From Chitinophaga varians (GTDB lineage: Bacteria > Bacteroidota > Bacteroidia > Chitinophagales > Chitinophagaceae), in the NCBI RefSeq assembly GCF_012641275.1, contig NZ_JABAIA010000001.1, forward strand, positions 2,852,001 to 2,916,000: a DNA stretch of 64,000 nt, in the 5' to 3' direction. The translations under genes were made by a program, and so were the position numbers. Below are positions 24,601-34,696 of this stretch, piece after piece. Every line of letters begins with the position of its first letter. Position 1 is the first letter of the stretch. A model generated the notes under the pieces. The model was not told the origin of the DNA. It did not search any database and saw nothing but the letters and a program-made list of their open reading frames with translations.

Positions 24601-26733
24601 ATGCAGGCACCAATAAACATCGCGCTGGTAGGAAATCCTAATAGTGGAAAAAGCTCCCTTTTTAACGCACTCACCGGGTTAAATCAGAAAGTCAGCAACT
24701 TTCCCGGGGTGACGGTAGACAAGAAAACCGGAACGGCCAACATTGTTTCGGGACTTTCAGCCAACATTATCGACCTTCCGGGGACGTATAGCCTGTACCC
24801 TAAAAGTGCGGATGAATATGTGACCTACGATGTACTGATCAACCCGGCGAATGAAGACACGCCCGACCTGGTGATCATTGTTGCCGATGCCTCCAATCTG
24901 AAACGTAACCTCCTCTTCTGTTCCCAGATCATTGACCTCAAATTTCCGGTGATCATTGCCCTCACCATGATGGACATTGCCCGCAAGAAAGGCGTGGAAA
25001 TAGATATCGACGGGCTGGAAAGGGAACTGGGTGTGCCGGTAGTGGCCATCAATCCCCGCAAAAACAAAGGGGTGACCGAACTCAAAAAAATCATCGAGCT
25101 GGCAGCCCGCGGCAATTATAGCGCGGCCCCCCGCGATTTTATCGGTAATGCCGCACTGGCCGAAGCGGTGATCGATGACGTGAAAAAAGTAGTACCGGCC
25201 TGTAGCGACTACGGTGCCCTGCACGTTGCCGTGAACACAGAAGAACTGACATTCCTCGACGCCGGACAGAAAAAAGCTATCCGGGAATCACTGCAGCGAA
25301 ATCAATTCAATAAAACCAAAGTACAGGCGGAAGAAATCATGCAGCGGTACAACCGCATCAAACATATCATGAAAGCTTCCGTCGTGGAAGCCGACCCGCT
25401 GCAGAAACAACTGCGCTCGGAAAAAATCGACGATCTGCTGCTGCACCGCTTCTGGGGTTACGTCATCCTGCTAGTGGTGATGTTCCTGCTGTTCCAGAGC
25501 ATCTTCTGGCTGGCTTCCTACCCAATGGACGCCATTGAAGCAGGTTTTGGTAAATTAAGCGGCTGGCTGACATCTGTTTTGCCTGATAACAAGGTCACAG
25601 ACGTATTTGTAAACGGCATCCTGGCCGGTATCAGCGGATTTGCAGTGTTCATCCCTCAGATCATGATCCTGTTCGGGCTCATCACCGTGCTGGAAGATAC
25701 CGGTTATATGGCGCGTATCAGCTTCCTCACCGACCGCCTGATGCGGCAGGTAGGGCTCAACGGGAAGTCCGTGATGCCGCTGATCAGCGGCGTGGCTTGT
25801 GCCGTACCCGCTATCATGGCCACCCGGACTATCGAAAACAAAAAAGAACGCCTCATCACTATACTGGTCACACCGCTCATGAGTTGCTCTGCGCGGCTGC
25901 CGATCTATACTATGATGATCGCCCTGGTCATCCCCGACAGAAGGGTGCTGGGCTTCCTGGGCCTGCAAGGCCTGGTGATGATGGGCCTTTACCTGCTTGG
26001 TTTCTTTATGGCTATCCTGATAGCGGCCGTTATGAAGCTGTTTGTGCGTATCAAGGAAAAGAGCTACTTCATTATGGAGTTGCCGGTATACCGCGCACCA
26101 CGCTGGAAAAACGTAGGCACCACCATGGTGGAAAAAGCAAAAATCTTTGTTACCGATGCCGGTAAAGTGATCGTGGTAATTTCCGTGATCCTCTGGTTCC
26201 TGGCCTCTTACGGGCCCGCCAGCAGAATGGAGCCGCTGCATGCGAAATATGAAAAACTGATCGCCGCCGCGCCGGAAGGTTCTCCGGAAGCGGAAGCGCT
26301 GGACCGCGAATTCCGTTCTGAAAAACTGTCGCACTCCTACGCCGGCATCCTCGGTCATGCCATCGAACCGGCTATCCGCCCGCTGGGCTTCGACTGGAAA
26401 ATAGGGATCGCGCTGATCACGTCTTTTGCTGCCCGTGAAGTATTTGTAGGCACCATGGCCACCCTTTACAGCGTTGGTGAAAATCCGGACGATAACAACG
26501 CCACCCTCCGCGAAAAAATGGCTTCTGCCAAATGGCCGGATGGCCGGCCGGTATACACGCTGGCGGCGGGACTTTCGCTCATGCTGTTTTATGCATTTGC
26601 CATGCAGTGCATGAGCACCATGGCCATCGTGAAAAGAGAAACGAAGTCGTGGAAAATGCCTTTTATACAGCTGGTTTATATGACATCACTGGCCTATGTC
26701 TGCAGTCTGATCATCTTTAATATCTTCAAATAA
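24601..26733 (+). CDS. feoB: Ferrous iron transporter FeoB
   Basis: 710-residue GTP-dependent Fe(II) importer. The N-terminal G domain has GNPNSGKSS at 11-19 (G1), NFPGVTVDKK (G2) and DLPGTYSL (G3). The membrane part has two gate motifs: SGVACAVPAIMATRTI and the later CSARLPIYTMM. No feoA is visible on either side; in many Bacteroidota FeoA is fused to FeoB or encoded elsewhere, but this protein starts directly with the G domain, so no FeoA fusion is present. An M28 peptidase follows 41 bp later. Confidence 0.96.
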   Translation: MQAPINIALVGNPNSGKSSLFNALTGLNQKVSNFPGVTVDKKTGTANIVSGLSANIIDLPGTYSLYPKSADEYVTYDVLINPANEDTPDLVIIVADASNLKRNLLFCSQIIDLKFPVIIALTMMDIARKKGVEIDIDGLERELGVPVVAINPRKNKGVTELKKIIELAARGNYSAAPRDFIGNAALAEAVIDDVKKVVPACSDYGALHVAVNTEELTFLDAGQKKAIRESLQRNQFNKTKVQAEEIMQRYNRIKHIMKASVVEADPLQKQLRSEKIDDLLLHRFWGYVILLVVMFLLFQSIFWLASYPMDAIEAGFGKLSGWLTSVLPDNKVTDVFVNGILAGISGFAVFIPQIMILFGLITVLEDTGYMARISFLTDRLMRQVGLNGKSVMPLISGVACAVPAIMATRTIENKKERLITILVTPLMSCSARLPIYTMMIALVIPDRRVLGFLGLQGLVMMGLYLLGFFMAILIAAVMKLFVRIKEKSYFIMELPVYRAPRWKNVGTTMVEKAKIFVTDAGKVIVVISVILWFLASYGPASRMEPLHAKYEKLIAAAPEGSPEAEALDREFRSEKLSHSYAGILGHAIEPAIRPLGFDWKIGIALITSFAAREVFVGTMATLYSVGENPDDNNATLREKMASAKWPDGRPVYTLAAGLSLMLFYAFAMQCMSTMAIVKRETKSWKMPFIQLVYMTSLAYVCSLIIFNIFK

Positions 26734-26774
26734 TATCTTGTACATTGCAGTAATGCTCACGAAATTGCATTACC

Positions 26775-27677
26775 ATGAAAATGCTTTGTTACAGCTTATT
26801 ACTGCTTTTTGCAGGGCCACTGTTGGCGCAGTCTTCTGTTGATTCTGCCCAGCTGCTGAAAGACGTGCGTACCCTTTCCGCCGATAAGTTTGAAGGCCGA
26901 AAAACCGGGACCCGCGGCAGCCGCCTGGCCCAGTTTTATATTATCGACCGGTTTAAACAGATCGGTATAACTCCTTATCACAACACTTACGAGTACCCCT
27001 TTTATTTTCAGGAGGGAAATAAAAAGGTCATGGGCACTAATCTCTTCGGCTACATACCGGGCAAGAGCAGCGATGTAATAGTTATTTCCGCACACTACGA
27101 CCACCTTGGCATCGGGAAGCCCAATGCTGCCCAGGACAGCATCTACAACGGTGCAGATGATAATGCGTCGGGCGTAGGCACCATCCTGGCGCTGGCGGCA
27201 TATTTTAAAAAGAACCCACCTAAATACACCTTGTTATTTGTTGCTTTTGACGGGGAAGAAGAAGGACTGCAGGGTTCCCGGGCGTTTGTGCAACAGCCAC
27301 CAGTGCCACTCGGTACCATACGGCTCAATATCAATATGGACATGGTTTCGCATAATGATAAGAATGAGCTGTATGTAGCAGGCTCCACGCCTTATCCACA
27401 ACTGAAAAAATTCATCGATGCGGCCGCTGCCCAAAGCAGTATTAAACTGTTGGCAGGGCATGATGTTTCCGGCAGCGGCAGCGAGAACTGGACCAACCAG
27501 AGCGATCAGGGACCTTTTCATGCACAGAAAATACCTTTCCTGTACTTCGGGGTGGAAGACCATCCCGACTACCACCAGTTAACGGATGAATATGACCACA
27601 TTAACCATCGTTTTTATTATCAGGCAGTGAGGACGATCCTGGAGATGACAAAGCAGATAGACACTGAATTGAATTAA
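26775..27677 (+). CDS. Secreted M28-family zinc peptidase
   Basis: 300 residues with a signal peptide (MKMLCYSLLLLFAGPLLAQ). Zinc ligands of the M28 aminopeptidase fold are visible: SAHYDHLG, GADDNASGVG, DGEEEGLQGS, NMDMVSHND and DHPDYHQLTDEYDHI. It is probably a periplasmic aminopeptidase or a related amidohydrolase that cuts peptides. It follows feoB closely, but function and iron import need not be linked. Confidence 0.9.
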   Translation: MKMLCYSLLLLFAGPLLAQSSVDSAQLLKDVRTLSADKFEGRKTGTRGSRLAQFYIIDRFKQIGITPYHNTYEYPFYFQEGNKKVMGTNLFGYIPGKSSDVIVISAHYDHLGIGKPNAAQDSIYNGADDNASGVGTILALAAYFKKNPPKYTLLFVAFDGEEEGLQGSRAFVQQPPVPLGTIRLNINMDMVSHNDKNELYVAGSTPYPQLKKFIDAAAAQSSIKLLAGHDVSGSGSENWTNQSDQGPFHAQKIPFLYFGVEDHPDYHQLTDEYDHINHRFYYQAVRTILEMTKQIDTELN

Positions 27678-27688
27678 CGAACATACCG

Positions 27689-27735
27689 ATATATGGAAAG
27701 GCCTGAGCAGGATCTGCTCAGGCCTTTCCATATAT
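27689..27735. terminator. Two-way terminator with a 22-bp perfect stem
   Basis: 27689-27710 pairs exactly with 27714-27735 around the loop GAT. It lies between the converging M28 and S41 peptidase genes. There is no long T-run; the stem ends in TATAT. Confidence 0.75.
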
Positions 27736-27744
27736 ATCAGGTGA

Positions 27745-29166
27745 TTAGTTTCTCAAAGTCTGTATCATGCCCTGGAAGCGGTTGTTCGGGCGCAGAACGC
27801 CAATCCGGTTTGTATTAAGCTCGGTGGCGGCCATTCTGCCCAGCTGCGACGCCGGGATGCCCATGTCAGTGAGGGCGGTACGCAACAACGGATCATTGAG
27901 ATTGCCCCAATTGGTGGTGTAGTCGTCTGTTACGTTGATGGTAGGTGAAATACCGCTGAAGTAGTTGCCTTCGCCAGCAGAGTTGAAGGTCTGGAAGCAG
28001 ACAGCATACATATCATACTGCCCAAAGGTAATATTGATGAAGCCTACCGGTTTGCCGTAGGTGGTGCCGCCGATCAAATGAGGGTTCATAGACGGTTTCA
28101 GCACATTGTACAGCAGTTCGCTGGCGGATACGGTACCATTGGTAACAAGGAAGCTGAGGTTGGTGAGGGCCAGGGAGCCCTGTTTCTGGAAACTGGTGCT
28201 TCTGTAGGTGGTGGATTCCTGCCGGAAAATCTCGGTCCAGTATGTATTGGGATTATACGGCACCGCTTTCATGTTCCGGAAGATATAACTGTAGTTGTTG
28301 GTGTTTACGTTGTTGTTGAACGATTGCGTATACATCACGTTATTGTTGGCGCTGGCCGGCGCGAGGTTGTTGGCCAGGTATTCGGCTGTTTCGAGGAGGC
28401 CGCCGCCATTGTAGCGCAAATCGGCCACCACCCGGGTAACACCGGCCTGGGCCCAGGCGTTGAACAGCGAGTCGAAGGTGGGCTTCACATCATTCAGGGC
28501 TACGAAATTGTTGAAAACAAAATAACCCACTTTGGTGCCGTTAAAGTTGTAGGTATTGGCGTAAAGAATGGGATTGAGTTTATACGCAGCTGGTGCGAGC
28601 GTGCTTGTTTGGGTGTTATTGTCCGGTTTGCGGAACACCCAGGTGGCGCTTTTGCTGGCGAAGGCGGCGTTCAGCATGTTGTTTGTCGCCGGACCAACCT
28701 GGAAGCTGCTGTTCCCGTTCACACTGAGGAGCTGCCACCCGCGCTGGATGCCGGCTTTGTCTGCCGGTGAGCCGGGGTACACATATATTACATAGAGGGT
28801 ATTATCTGTCTGATAGCCAACTTCAAAACCCATGTCCCCCAAAATGTCGCCCTGCAGGGCGCGGGAGGTGGTGCCATCATCGATGAAGCTGTACCTGTCG
28901 AGCGGCTGGCCATTTGTATTGTTCTTTTTCATGGTGATCAGCGAGCTGAACATGCTCTGGACGGAGGCATAACTTTCCGGTTTAAAGGTCGCTGAATCGG
29001 GGATAACGTCTGTCCATAGGTAAATGTCTTTAAATACGGAGAAGATACTATCGTTGATATTGGCTTGTGGCCTTTGCGGGCCTGCCTGGTCCTTCTTTTT
29101 ACAGGCGGAAAGCAGGGCGATAAATAGGAAGCCGGCGGTCAGCCAGCAGCGTCGATTTGGTTGCAT
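27745..29166 (-). CDS. S41-family peptidase lipoprotein with PDZ domain
   Basis: 473 residues. A lipobox signal (FIALLSACKKKDQ) places it on a membrane, probably facing the periplasm. It has an N-terminal helical domain, a PDZ domain near residues 115-175 (YPGSPADKAGIQRGW) and a tail-specific protease domain. The active-site Ser sits in NGTVSASELL and the lysine is likely in GGTTYGKPVG. C-terminal processing protease relatives cut proteins at the C terminus. Ordinary length for Bacteroidota S41 lipoproteins. Confidence 0.88.
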   Translation of the reverse strand: MQPNRRCWLTAGFLFIALLSACKKKDQAGPQRPQANINDSIFSVFKDIYLWTDVIPDSATFKPESYASVQSMFSSLITMKKNNTNGQPLDRYSFIDDGTTSRALQGDILGDMGFEVGYQTDNTLYVIYVYPGSPADKAGIQRGWQLLSVNGNSSFQVGPATNNMLNAAFASKSATWVFRKPDNNTQTSTLAPAAYKLNPILYANTYNFNGTKVGYFVFNNFVALNDVKPTFDSLFNAWAQAGVTRVVADLRYNGGGLLETAEYLANNLAPASANNNVMYTQSFNNNVNTNNYSYIFRNMKAVPYNPNTYWTEIFRQESTTYRSTSFQKQGSLALTNLSFLVTNGTVSASELLYNVLKPSMNPHLIGGTTYGKPVGFINITFGQYDMYAVCFQTFNSAGEGNYFSGISPTINVTDDYTTNWGNLNDPLLRTALTDMGIPASQLGRMAATELNTNRIGVLRPNNRFQGMIQTLRN

Positions 29167-29216
29167 AGCAGCAATTTTAGGATAACCCGAATGATTAAAC
29201 GAACAAGAGTTGTATA

Positions 29217-29939
29217 CTATTGTGGACCAAAGTTACCAAAGAGATCGTATCCAAGTTCTTCCGGCATGACCCCTTTGTTTTTCAGGCCCAGATTAATTTT
29301 ATCCCGCCAACGTAACTGCGCAGCCATATTGGTACCGTGATGGGTGTCGCGGTCGAAGGCGTACTGCATGCGGTTCATTTCCTGAAAGGATTGGAGATAC
29401 TGATATTGTATAACACTGTCATAGTCGTCCCGGTTCAATGCTGTTTGCCGAAGTTTTTGTTTAAACCGTTCCACTACCAGCCGGGTGATATCGAAATGCA
29501 GCTGTTCATGCATCAGGGCGTAGCTGTCACGGGCGTCGTCCCTTACCCAGGATGCGCTTTTGATGAAGAACACCTGCATGATGAGCTTGATTCTCAATGT
29601 ATCGTGTGTTACAGCACTGGCGCCTTCGTAGGAAAAGCTGGTATAGGACACTGCAGCACTGGGCCCGGCAGGAGAGGGCTTGCCCCTGAAGTCGTCCCAG
29701 CGCAGTTTACGGGCGGACGAATAAAAGAGGGTGTCTGAGTGAACGTTGTCCGGACCTTCCCTGTCTTCGAATACCAGCAGGGTAGTGGTGATTTTAGGAG
29801 GAGAAGCAGGAGGCATGTGCGTTTTCATCTGCCCGAAGGGCAAAAAAAGCATACAAAATATATGTAATAAGGGTGGCATACCTGTGGACAACAGGATTAA
29901 AATTAGGAAAATGCCGGACTGCCTGTTAACCGGCTTCAA
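29217..29939 (-). CDS. Membrane-anchored protein with HEXXH motif (DUF922-like)
   Basis: 240 residues with a long hydrophobic N terminus (GIFLILILLSTG). The region RKLRWDDFRGKP and SYALMHEQLHFDITRLVVERF carries HEQLH, a zinc metallopeptidase motif, in the context of the DUF922 family of predicted secreted zinc proteases. The third ligand is not identified. It is 51 bp downstream, in transcription order, of a start on the same strand, but the S41 gene begins after it, so both may share a message. A family match is probable, not certain. Confidence 0.65.
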   Translation of the reverse strand: MKPVNRQSGIFLILILLSTGMPPLLHIFCMLFLPFGQMKTHMPPASPPKITTTLLVFEDREGPDNVHSDTLFYSSARKLRWDDFRGKPSPAGPSAAVSYTSFSYEGASAVTHDTLRIKLIMQVFFIKSASWVRDDARDSYALMHEQLHFDITRLVVERFKQKLRQTALNRDDYDSVIQYQYLQSFQEMNRMQYAFDRDTHHGTNMAAQLRWRDKINLGLKNKGVMPEELGYDLFGNFGPQ

Positions 29940-30042
29940 AATTTGTAAATTCTATAACATTTGGACCGGGTGTTTTAACAATCATTTTCCGCCGGAAACG
30001 GGCTTTTTTCCGTAATTTACTTCCAACCAAAACAATCGCACT

Positions 30043-31041
30043 ATGTACGGCGGCGGATATATTTTCGACGAACCAAACGGAAAACAGCTGCGGGAAGAAC
30101 AACTGCATGATGATCCTGAAAAGCTGGTGGCTTTTGAAGAAAGAATAGCCAGAGGGGAAAAAATTGAGCCGGGCGACTGGATGCCGGCGGAATATCGCAG
30201 ACAACTCATCCGTTTGATAGAACAGCATGCGCACTCAGAGATAATCGGGGCCTTGCCGGAAGGAACGTGGATCACCCGCGCTCCCGGATTCAAGCGTAAA
30301 CTGGCGTTGATCGCCAAGGTACAGGATGAGATCGGTCATGGCCAACTGTTGTACAATGCAGCAGAGACGCTTGGGAAGTCGAGGGAAGCCATGATCAACG
30401 ACCTGCTCAGTGGTAAATCCAAATACTCCAACGTATTTAATTATCCTGCCAAAACATGGGCGGATGTTACCGTGATCGGTTTTCTGATCGATGCGGCCGC
30501 TATTGTCAACCAGGTAGCCAATGCCAAAGGCTCCTATGGCCCTTATTGCCGGGCGCTGGAGCGTATCTGTTATGAAGAGAGCTTCCATCTGAAGCAGGGC
30601 CATGACGCTTTTATTGAGCTGGCTACCGGCACACCGGAACAGAAAGCCATGCTGCAGGACGCGCTGAACCGCTGGTGGCAACCGATCATGCATTTCTTCG
30701 GCCCTCCCGACAAGTCTTCCCAGCACAGCGAAAAGCTGATGCAATGGAAGGTGAAGATGGCGAGCAATGACGAAATGCGTAATCAATTCCTGGACAGTTA
30801 CGTGCCGAAGATATGGGAACTGGGACTGACGCTTCCTGACCCTGCGCTTCGCAAGAATGCAGGCACCGGCCGCTGGGAATATACCGACCCCGACTGGAAC
30901 GAGTTCTTCCGGGTGATCAACGGTGGCGGTCCCTGCAATGCTGAGCGGCTGCAGGTGAGGAAATGGGCGGAAGAAGAAGGTCGCTGGGTACGCAAGGCTT
31001 TAATGAACCCGACAGAACGGCGCTCACTGCCGGTTGCATAA
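30043..31041 (+). CDS. paaA: Phenylacetyl-CoA 1,2-epoxidase subunit A (catalytic)
   Basis: 332-residue diiron subunit that puts an oxygen atom on the ring of phenylacetyl-CoA. Iron-binding ExxH motifs are seen at E96-H99 (QDEIGHG) and E179-H182 (YEESFH), with the first-helix ligand in the block [13 protein letters not shown] (about 62-74). It opens the paaABCD operon. The 103-bp gap before it is divergent from the HEXXH protein gene. Confidence 0.95.
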   Translation: MYGGGYIFDEPNGKQLREEQLHDDPEKLVAFEERIARGEKIEPGDWMPAEYRRQLIRLIEQHAHSEIIGALPEGTWITRAPGFKRKLALIAKVQDEIGHGQLLYNAAETLGKSREAMINDLLSGKSKYSNVFNYPAKTWADVTVIGFLIDAAAIVNQVANAKGSYGPYCRALERICYEESFHLKQGHDAFIELATGTPEQKAMLQDALNRWWQPIMHFFGPPDKSSQHSEKLMQWKVKMASNDEMRNQFLDSYVPKIWELGLTLPDPALRKNAGTGRWEYTDPDWNEFFRVINGGGPCNAERLQVRKWAEEEGRWVRKALMNPTERRSLPVA

Positions 31042-31122
31042 ATCGTATATACCTGTACGTTATAGCCTGCGATGAGTGGTCGGCAGGCAGATTTTCGTTT
31101 AATAAAAGCAATCAACAAATTC

Positions 31123-31491
31123 ATGTCTAACGATTCTTTAGATCCGCGTGTCAACAGGCTGAAACTGGGTGACGCCAACGCGGTCATCAAAGTGGAGGAA
31201 GGAGAGAACTGGAATGTTTATGAAGTATTCCATCAGGAGAAACGAGGCGCCCATCACGAGCATGTGGGCTGTGTACATGCACCGGACCCGCAACTGGCGC
31301 TGGTATTTGCCAAAGAACAATTTGCCCGTCGTAAAAAATGTGTGAACCTGTGGGTAGTCAGAAGTGCCGACATTCTGGCTTTTGACGTGGAAGATGAAGA
31401 TATGTTCGCCAACAACCTGGAAAAGAACTACCGCGATGCCAGTGGTTTCAAAGTAATGGAGAAGATCAACAAATTCAAACAATCCAAATGA
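31123..31491 (+). CDS. paaB: Phenylacetyl-CoA epoxidase subunit B
   Basis: 122-residue structural subunit. The ATG at 31123 is chosen over 31072 because it begins the family-like part; VYEVFHQEKRGAHHEHVGCVHAPD is the diagnostic block. The stop overlaps the paaC start (ATGA). Confidence 0.92.
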   Translation: MSNDSLDPRVNRLKLGDANAVIKVEEGENWNVYEVFHQEKRGAHHEHVGCVHAPDPQLALVFAKEQFARRKKCVNLWVVRSADILAFDVEDEDMFANNLEKNYRDASGFKVMEKINKFKQSK

Positions 31492-32252
31492 TCAGCAACG
31501 CAGCATTAACAGACCTAATCATAAAGATGGCCGATGATGAACTGATTCAGGGCCACCGCAATTCCGAATGGACTGGCCTCGGCCCCGTGATGGAAGAAGA
31601 TATTGCCTTTTCCTCCATGGCACAGGACAAGATCGGTCATGCCTGGGCATTATACCGCATCCTGCATGAAAACCTCGGGGGCGAAGACCCTGACCGCTTT
31701 GCTTTCATGCGGCCGGAAAACGCCTTCAAATGCTCCCATCTCGTGGAGATGCCCAATGGGGGGTATGACTTCAGCCTGATGCGGCATTTCCTGTTTGACC
31801 ATGCAGAAACGGTACGGTATGAAAGCCTTCACAACAGCAGCTTTGAACCATTTCAGCAGCTCAGCAAAAAAATAAAAGGGGAGTTGAAATACCATACGTT
31901 GCATGCCAACGCATTTATCATGCAGCTCAGCAAGGCCAGTGAAGAAGGGTATGCCCGGATGCAGACAGCACTGAACGATACCATTGCGCTGGCGGCAGGC
32001 ATTTTTGAACCTTCGGCGGCCCATGAGGAAACCCTGATAGCTGAAAAGGTATATCCTGGTGAAAAGGAATTGTACCATCGTTGGCTGGACCGTATCTATC
32101 CGGTACTGGTGAAAGCATCCCTCAATCTCCCCGACATGAATACCATCACGCCGGTATACGGTGGCAGGCAGGGATTCCATACCATCCACCTGGCCCCGTT
32201 GCTGAAAGAGATGGGGGAAGTATTTAACCTGGACACGGAGGCCAGCTGGTAA
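31488..32252 (+). CDS. paaC: Phenylacetyl-CoA epoxidase subunit C
   Basis: 254-residue inactive ferritin-like partner of PaaA. It forms the PaaAC core. QGHRNSEWTGLGPVMEEDIAFSSMAQDKIGHA and LRHFLFD-like segments are family features. It overlaps paaB by four bases and is 1 bp before paaD. Confidence 0.93.
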   Translation: MISNAALTDLIIKMADDELIQGHRNSEWTGLGPVMEEDIAFSSMAQDKIGHAWALYRILHENLGGEDPDRFAFMRPENAFKCSHLVEMPNGGYDFSLMRHFLFDHAETVRYESLHNSSFEPFQQLSKKIKGELKYHTLHANAFIMQLSKASEEGYARMQTALNDTIALAAGIFEPSAAHEETLIAEKVYPGEKELYHRWLDRIYPVLVKASLNLPDMNTITPVYGGRQGFHTIHLAPLLKEMGEVFNLDTEASW

Positions 32253-32253
32253 T

Positions 32254-32751
32254 ATGATGTCAGCAACGATTACACAGGAAGATGTATACCATGCGCTGGA
32301 GCAGGTGATGGACCCTGAAATACCAGTGCTCAGCGTGATAGACCTTGGTATGATCACCGGTGTGGAGATCACGGAAGGACAGCCGGTGCTGGTCCGTATG
32401 ATCCCTACATTTGCCGCATGCCCGGCTGTCAGCTATATCAAAGACAACATCAGAACAGTGGTGGAAAAGGCACTCGGTGTAGCCGTTACCGTTGAAATAG
32501 ACAAACAGGTACATTGGGAGAGCAACCGGATGACGGCCACCGCCAAAGAGAAACTGAAGAATTTCGGCATAGCCCCGCCGCCAGTACTGGAAGGAGACGT
32601 ACGGCCGGAGATCATGCTGAACACGCCTTGCCCGCACTGTGGCAGTGAGCATACCTATCTCCGTTCACCATTCGGGTCCACGTTATGCCGCGCTATTCAT
32701 TACTGCAAATCATGTGGTCAGGTGTTTGAGCAATTCAAGCCGCTGGAATAA
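32254..32751 (+). CDS. paaD: PaaD, iron-sulfur maturation subunit
   Basis: 165 residues: an MIP18/SufT-like domain (VMDPEIPVLSVIDLGMITGV) and a C-terminal zinc-ribbon-like segment with cysteines (TPCPHCGSEHT, LCRAIHYCKSCGQ). Needed to load the epoxidase with a cluster or iron. The double ATG at 32254/32257 leaves the start uncertain by one codon. The reductase subunit PaaE does not follow: the next gene is nadD. Confidence 0.9.
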   Translation: MMSATITQEDVYHALEQVMDPEIPVLSVIDLGMITGVEITEGQPVLVRMIPTFAACPAVSYIKDNIRTVVEKALGVAVTVEIDKQVHWESNRMTATAKEKLKNFGIAPPPVLEGDVRPEIMLNTPCPHCGSEHTYLRSPFGSTLCRAIHYCKSCGQVFEQFKPLE

Positions 32752-32843
32752 GCGTTGTTTCTATGTTTCCACAATGGCTATCACAGGAAATGCCTATTTT
32801 TACACGTATTATTAGTGGCCATTGGCAAATTATACGATGAAAC

Positions 32844-33413
32844 ATGAGAATAGGTTTGTATTTCGGGTCTTTTAATCCTATACACACAGGGCATTTGATC
32901 ATTGCCAATTATGTAGCATACAATACTGACCTGGACAAAGTATGGTTTGTGGTTTCCCCGCAGAACCCACTCAAGACCTCTTCTACCTTGCTGAATGAAC
33001 ATGACCGCTTTCACCTGGTGGAACTGGCGATCAAAGATGAGCCGCGCCTGCGCGCCAGCAATATTGAATTTTCACTGCCACGGCCTTCCTTTACGGTAGA
33101 CACGCTGGCCTATATGGGGGAGAAATTCCCCACACAGGAATTTGCGATCATCATGGGAAGCGACAGTTTTCAGAACCTGCCGCGGTGGAAAAACTATATG
33201 CACATTGTACAGCACTATCCGATTTATGTATACCGCCGTCCGGGCCATGATATCACCGATACCTATGGCGCCCGGGTGGAAATACTCGATGCGCCCATGC
33301 TGGACATTTCCGCTACCGATATCCGCCAGTGGATCAAAGAGGGCAAGTCTGTACGGTACATGGTGCCGGACAGCGTGATCAATTATATCCAGGAGAATAA
33401 CTATTTCCGTTAA
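32844..33413 (+). CDS. nadD: Nicotinate-nucleotide adenylyltransferase
   Basis: 189-residue enzyme of NAD synthesis. The nucleotidyltransferase signature GSFNPIHTGHLIIANY is at residues 8-23 and ISATDIRQWI near the end corresponds to the ISxTxIR motif. Also PTFTVDTL-like RPSFTVDTLAYM and MGSDSFQNLPRW. It follows paaD with a 92-bp gap and ends in a 4-bp overlap with the converging permease gene. Confidence 0.95.
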   Translation: MRIGLYFGSFNPIHTGHLIIANYVAYNTDLDKVWFVVSPQNPLKTSSTLLNEHDRFHLVELAIKDEPRLRASNIEFSLPRPSFTVDTLAYMGEKFPTQEFAIIMGSDSFQNLPRWKNYMHIVQHYPIYVYRRPGHDITDTYGARVEILDAPMLDISATDIRQWIKEGKSVRYMVPDSVINYIQENNYFR

Positions 33414-34486
33414 TCAGCTGCGGGGCGGTTAGGCGAAGCCGGCGCCTCCTGCGGGCGCGGTTGCCGGCGGTCCCTTCTTTTCACCAGGAATTCGTTGGAA
33501 TAGATCTCCAGCAGGAGGATAAACATGGAGATCAGCAGGGGACCGAATATCAAGCCAATAAAACCAAAGAGATTAACACCGATGATCACACCGAAGATGG
33601 TGATCAGGGGGTGAACATCCGCTATTTTTTTTGCCAGCATGAAACGGGCAAGATTATCTACAATCCCGACCACGCCGAAACCATATACCAGTACTGCAAT
33701 TCCCTGCCAGGTATTGCCTACGGCCAGCAGATACACGCCCATCGGCACATACACCGCCGCCGCGCCAATAACAGGCAGCATAGCCGTAAAACAAGTGACC
33801 ACAAACCAGAACATAGGCTGCGGAACGCCAAAAACAAGGTACCCTATCAGTGATACAATGCCCTGTATCACCGCAATCAGCGGAATTCCCAGCGCATTGG
33901 CAAATACCAGGGTATTAAACTCTTTCCCTAACCGGTCCACATTCTCATCGCGGAGGGGAATATATTCATACAGGGTCTCCTCCATCTTTCTGCCGTTGAC
34001 CAACATAAAATACAGGATAAAGTACATAATGGCGATAGCCGTCAGCGTATTGAACGTAGCGCCGAGAAAGCCGGGCAGGAAGGCGGTTATCCCATCCTGG
34101 ATCTTTTGCAGTTGTTGGGTGGAAAGCAGGTTCACCCCGATTTCCTGATGTAATTTTTCATTGAACTCCCGGGCCTTGTTAATCAGCTCTCCTGAATGGG
34201 TGGCCGCATACGCTACGCGGGAGGAGAGAAGGTTCACCAGTGCGCCGATGGGCAACAGTATGATCAGGAAGGAGGCCGTCATCAGTGTGGCGGCGGCCAG
34301 GTTTTTCTTCCATTTCCGGACCTCCACGAGCCGGAACATCCATTTACGGGAGGCAACATACAGGGTTACGGCCCCCAGGAAGCCCGGGAAGTAAATATAT
34401 GTTTCTTTAAACAGCAGGATAGCCAGGAAAAGGATCAGTAAAAGAAACCCAATTTGTTTGAGGCGGTCGTTGTCCAGGTAGCTCAT
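33410..34486 (-). CDS. AI-2E family transporter (PerM/YdiK type)
   Basis: 358 residues with about 7-8 membrane segments. Family features are the first TM pair, the LVLIYGFGVVGIVDNLARFMLAKKI-like region near 270 and GVIIGVNLFGFIGLIFGPLL near the C terminus. Substrates of this family vary (autoinducer or sodium export have been claimed), so the true role is unknown. The C-terminal tail is basic and proline-rich. Confidence 0.85.
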   Translation of the reverse strand: MSYLDNDRLKQIGFLLLILFLAILLFKETYIYFPGFLGAVTLYVASRKWMFRLVEVRKWKKNLAAATLMTASFLIILLPIGALVNLLSSRVAYAATHSGELINKAREFNEKLHQEIGVNLLSTQQLQKIQDGITAFLPGFLGATFNTLTAIAIMYFILYFMLVNGRKMEETLYEYIPLRDENVDRLGKEFNTLVFANALGIPLIAVIQGIVSLIGYLVFGVPQPMFWFVVTCFTAMLPVIGAAAVYVPMGVYLLAVGNTWQGIAVLVYGFGVVGIVDNLARFMLAKKIADVHPLITIFGVIIGVNLFGFIGLIFGPLLISMFILLLEIYSNEFLVKRRDRRQPRPQEAPASPNRPAAD

Positions 34487-34696
34487 AGTACAATAATATC
34501 GGATAATTTAACGGTACAGGCAAAAAACGAACCAGTGCTTTTGGCCATGATAGCTAAACAAAAAACCGCAAAGCTTGTTCTTAATGCGGAATTTTAGTGG
34601 AAAGTTTTATACATTATACATTTATGGAATGGTGTTTGTGAACCTTTAGATACCAAAAATGAAAACTTTATTCTCTCATCTTAAAAAACCTATTTT

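Noticed and set aside
25555..26358. Open frame opposite feoB
   Set aside because: Antisense of a conserved membrane domain; no start-site or family support.
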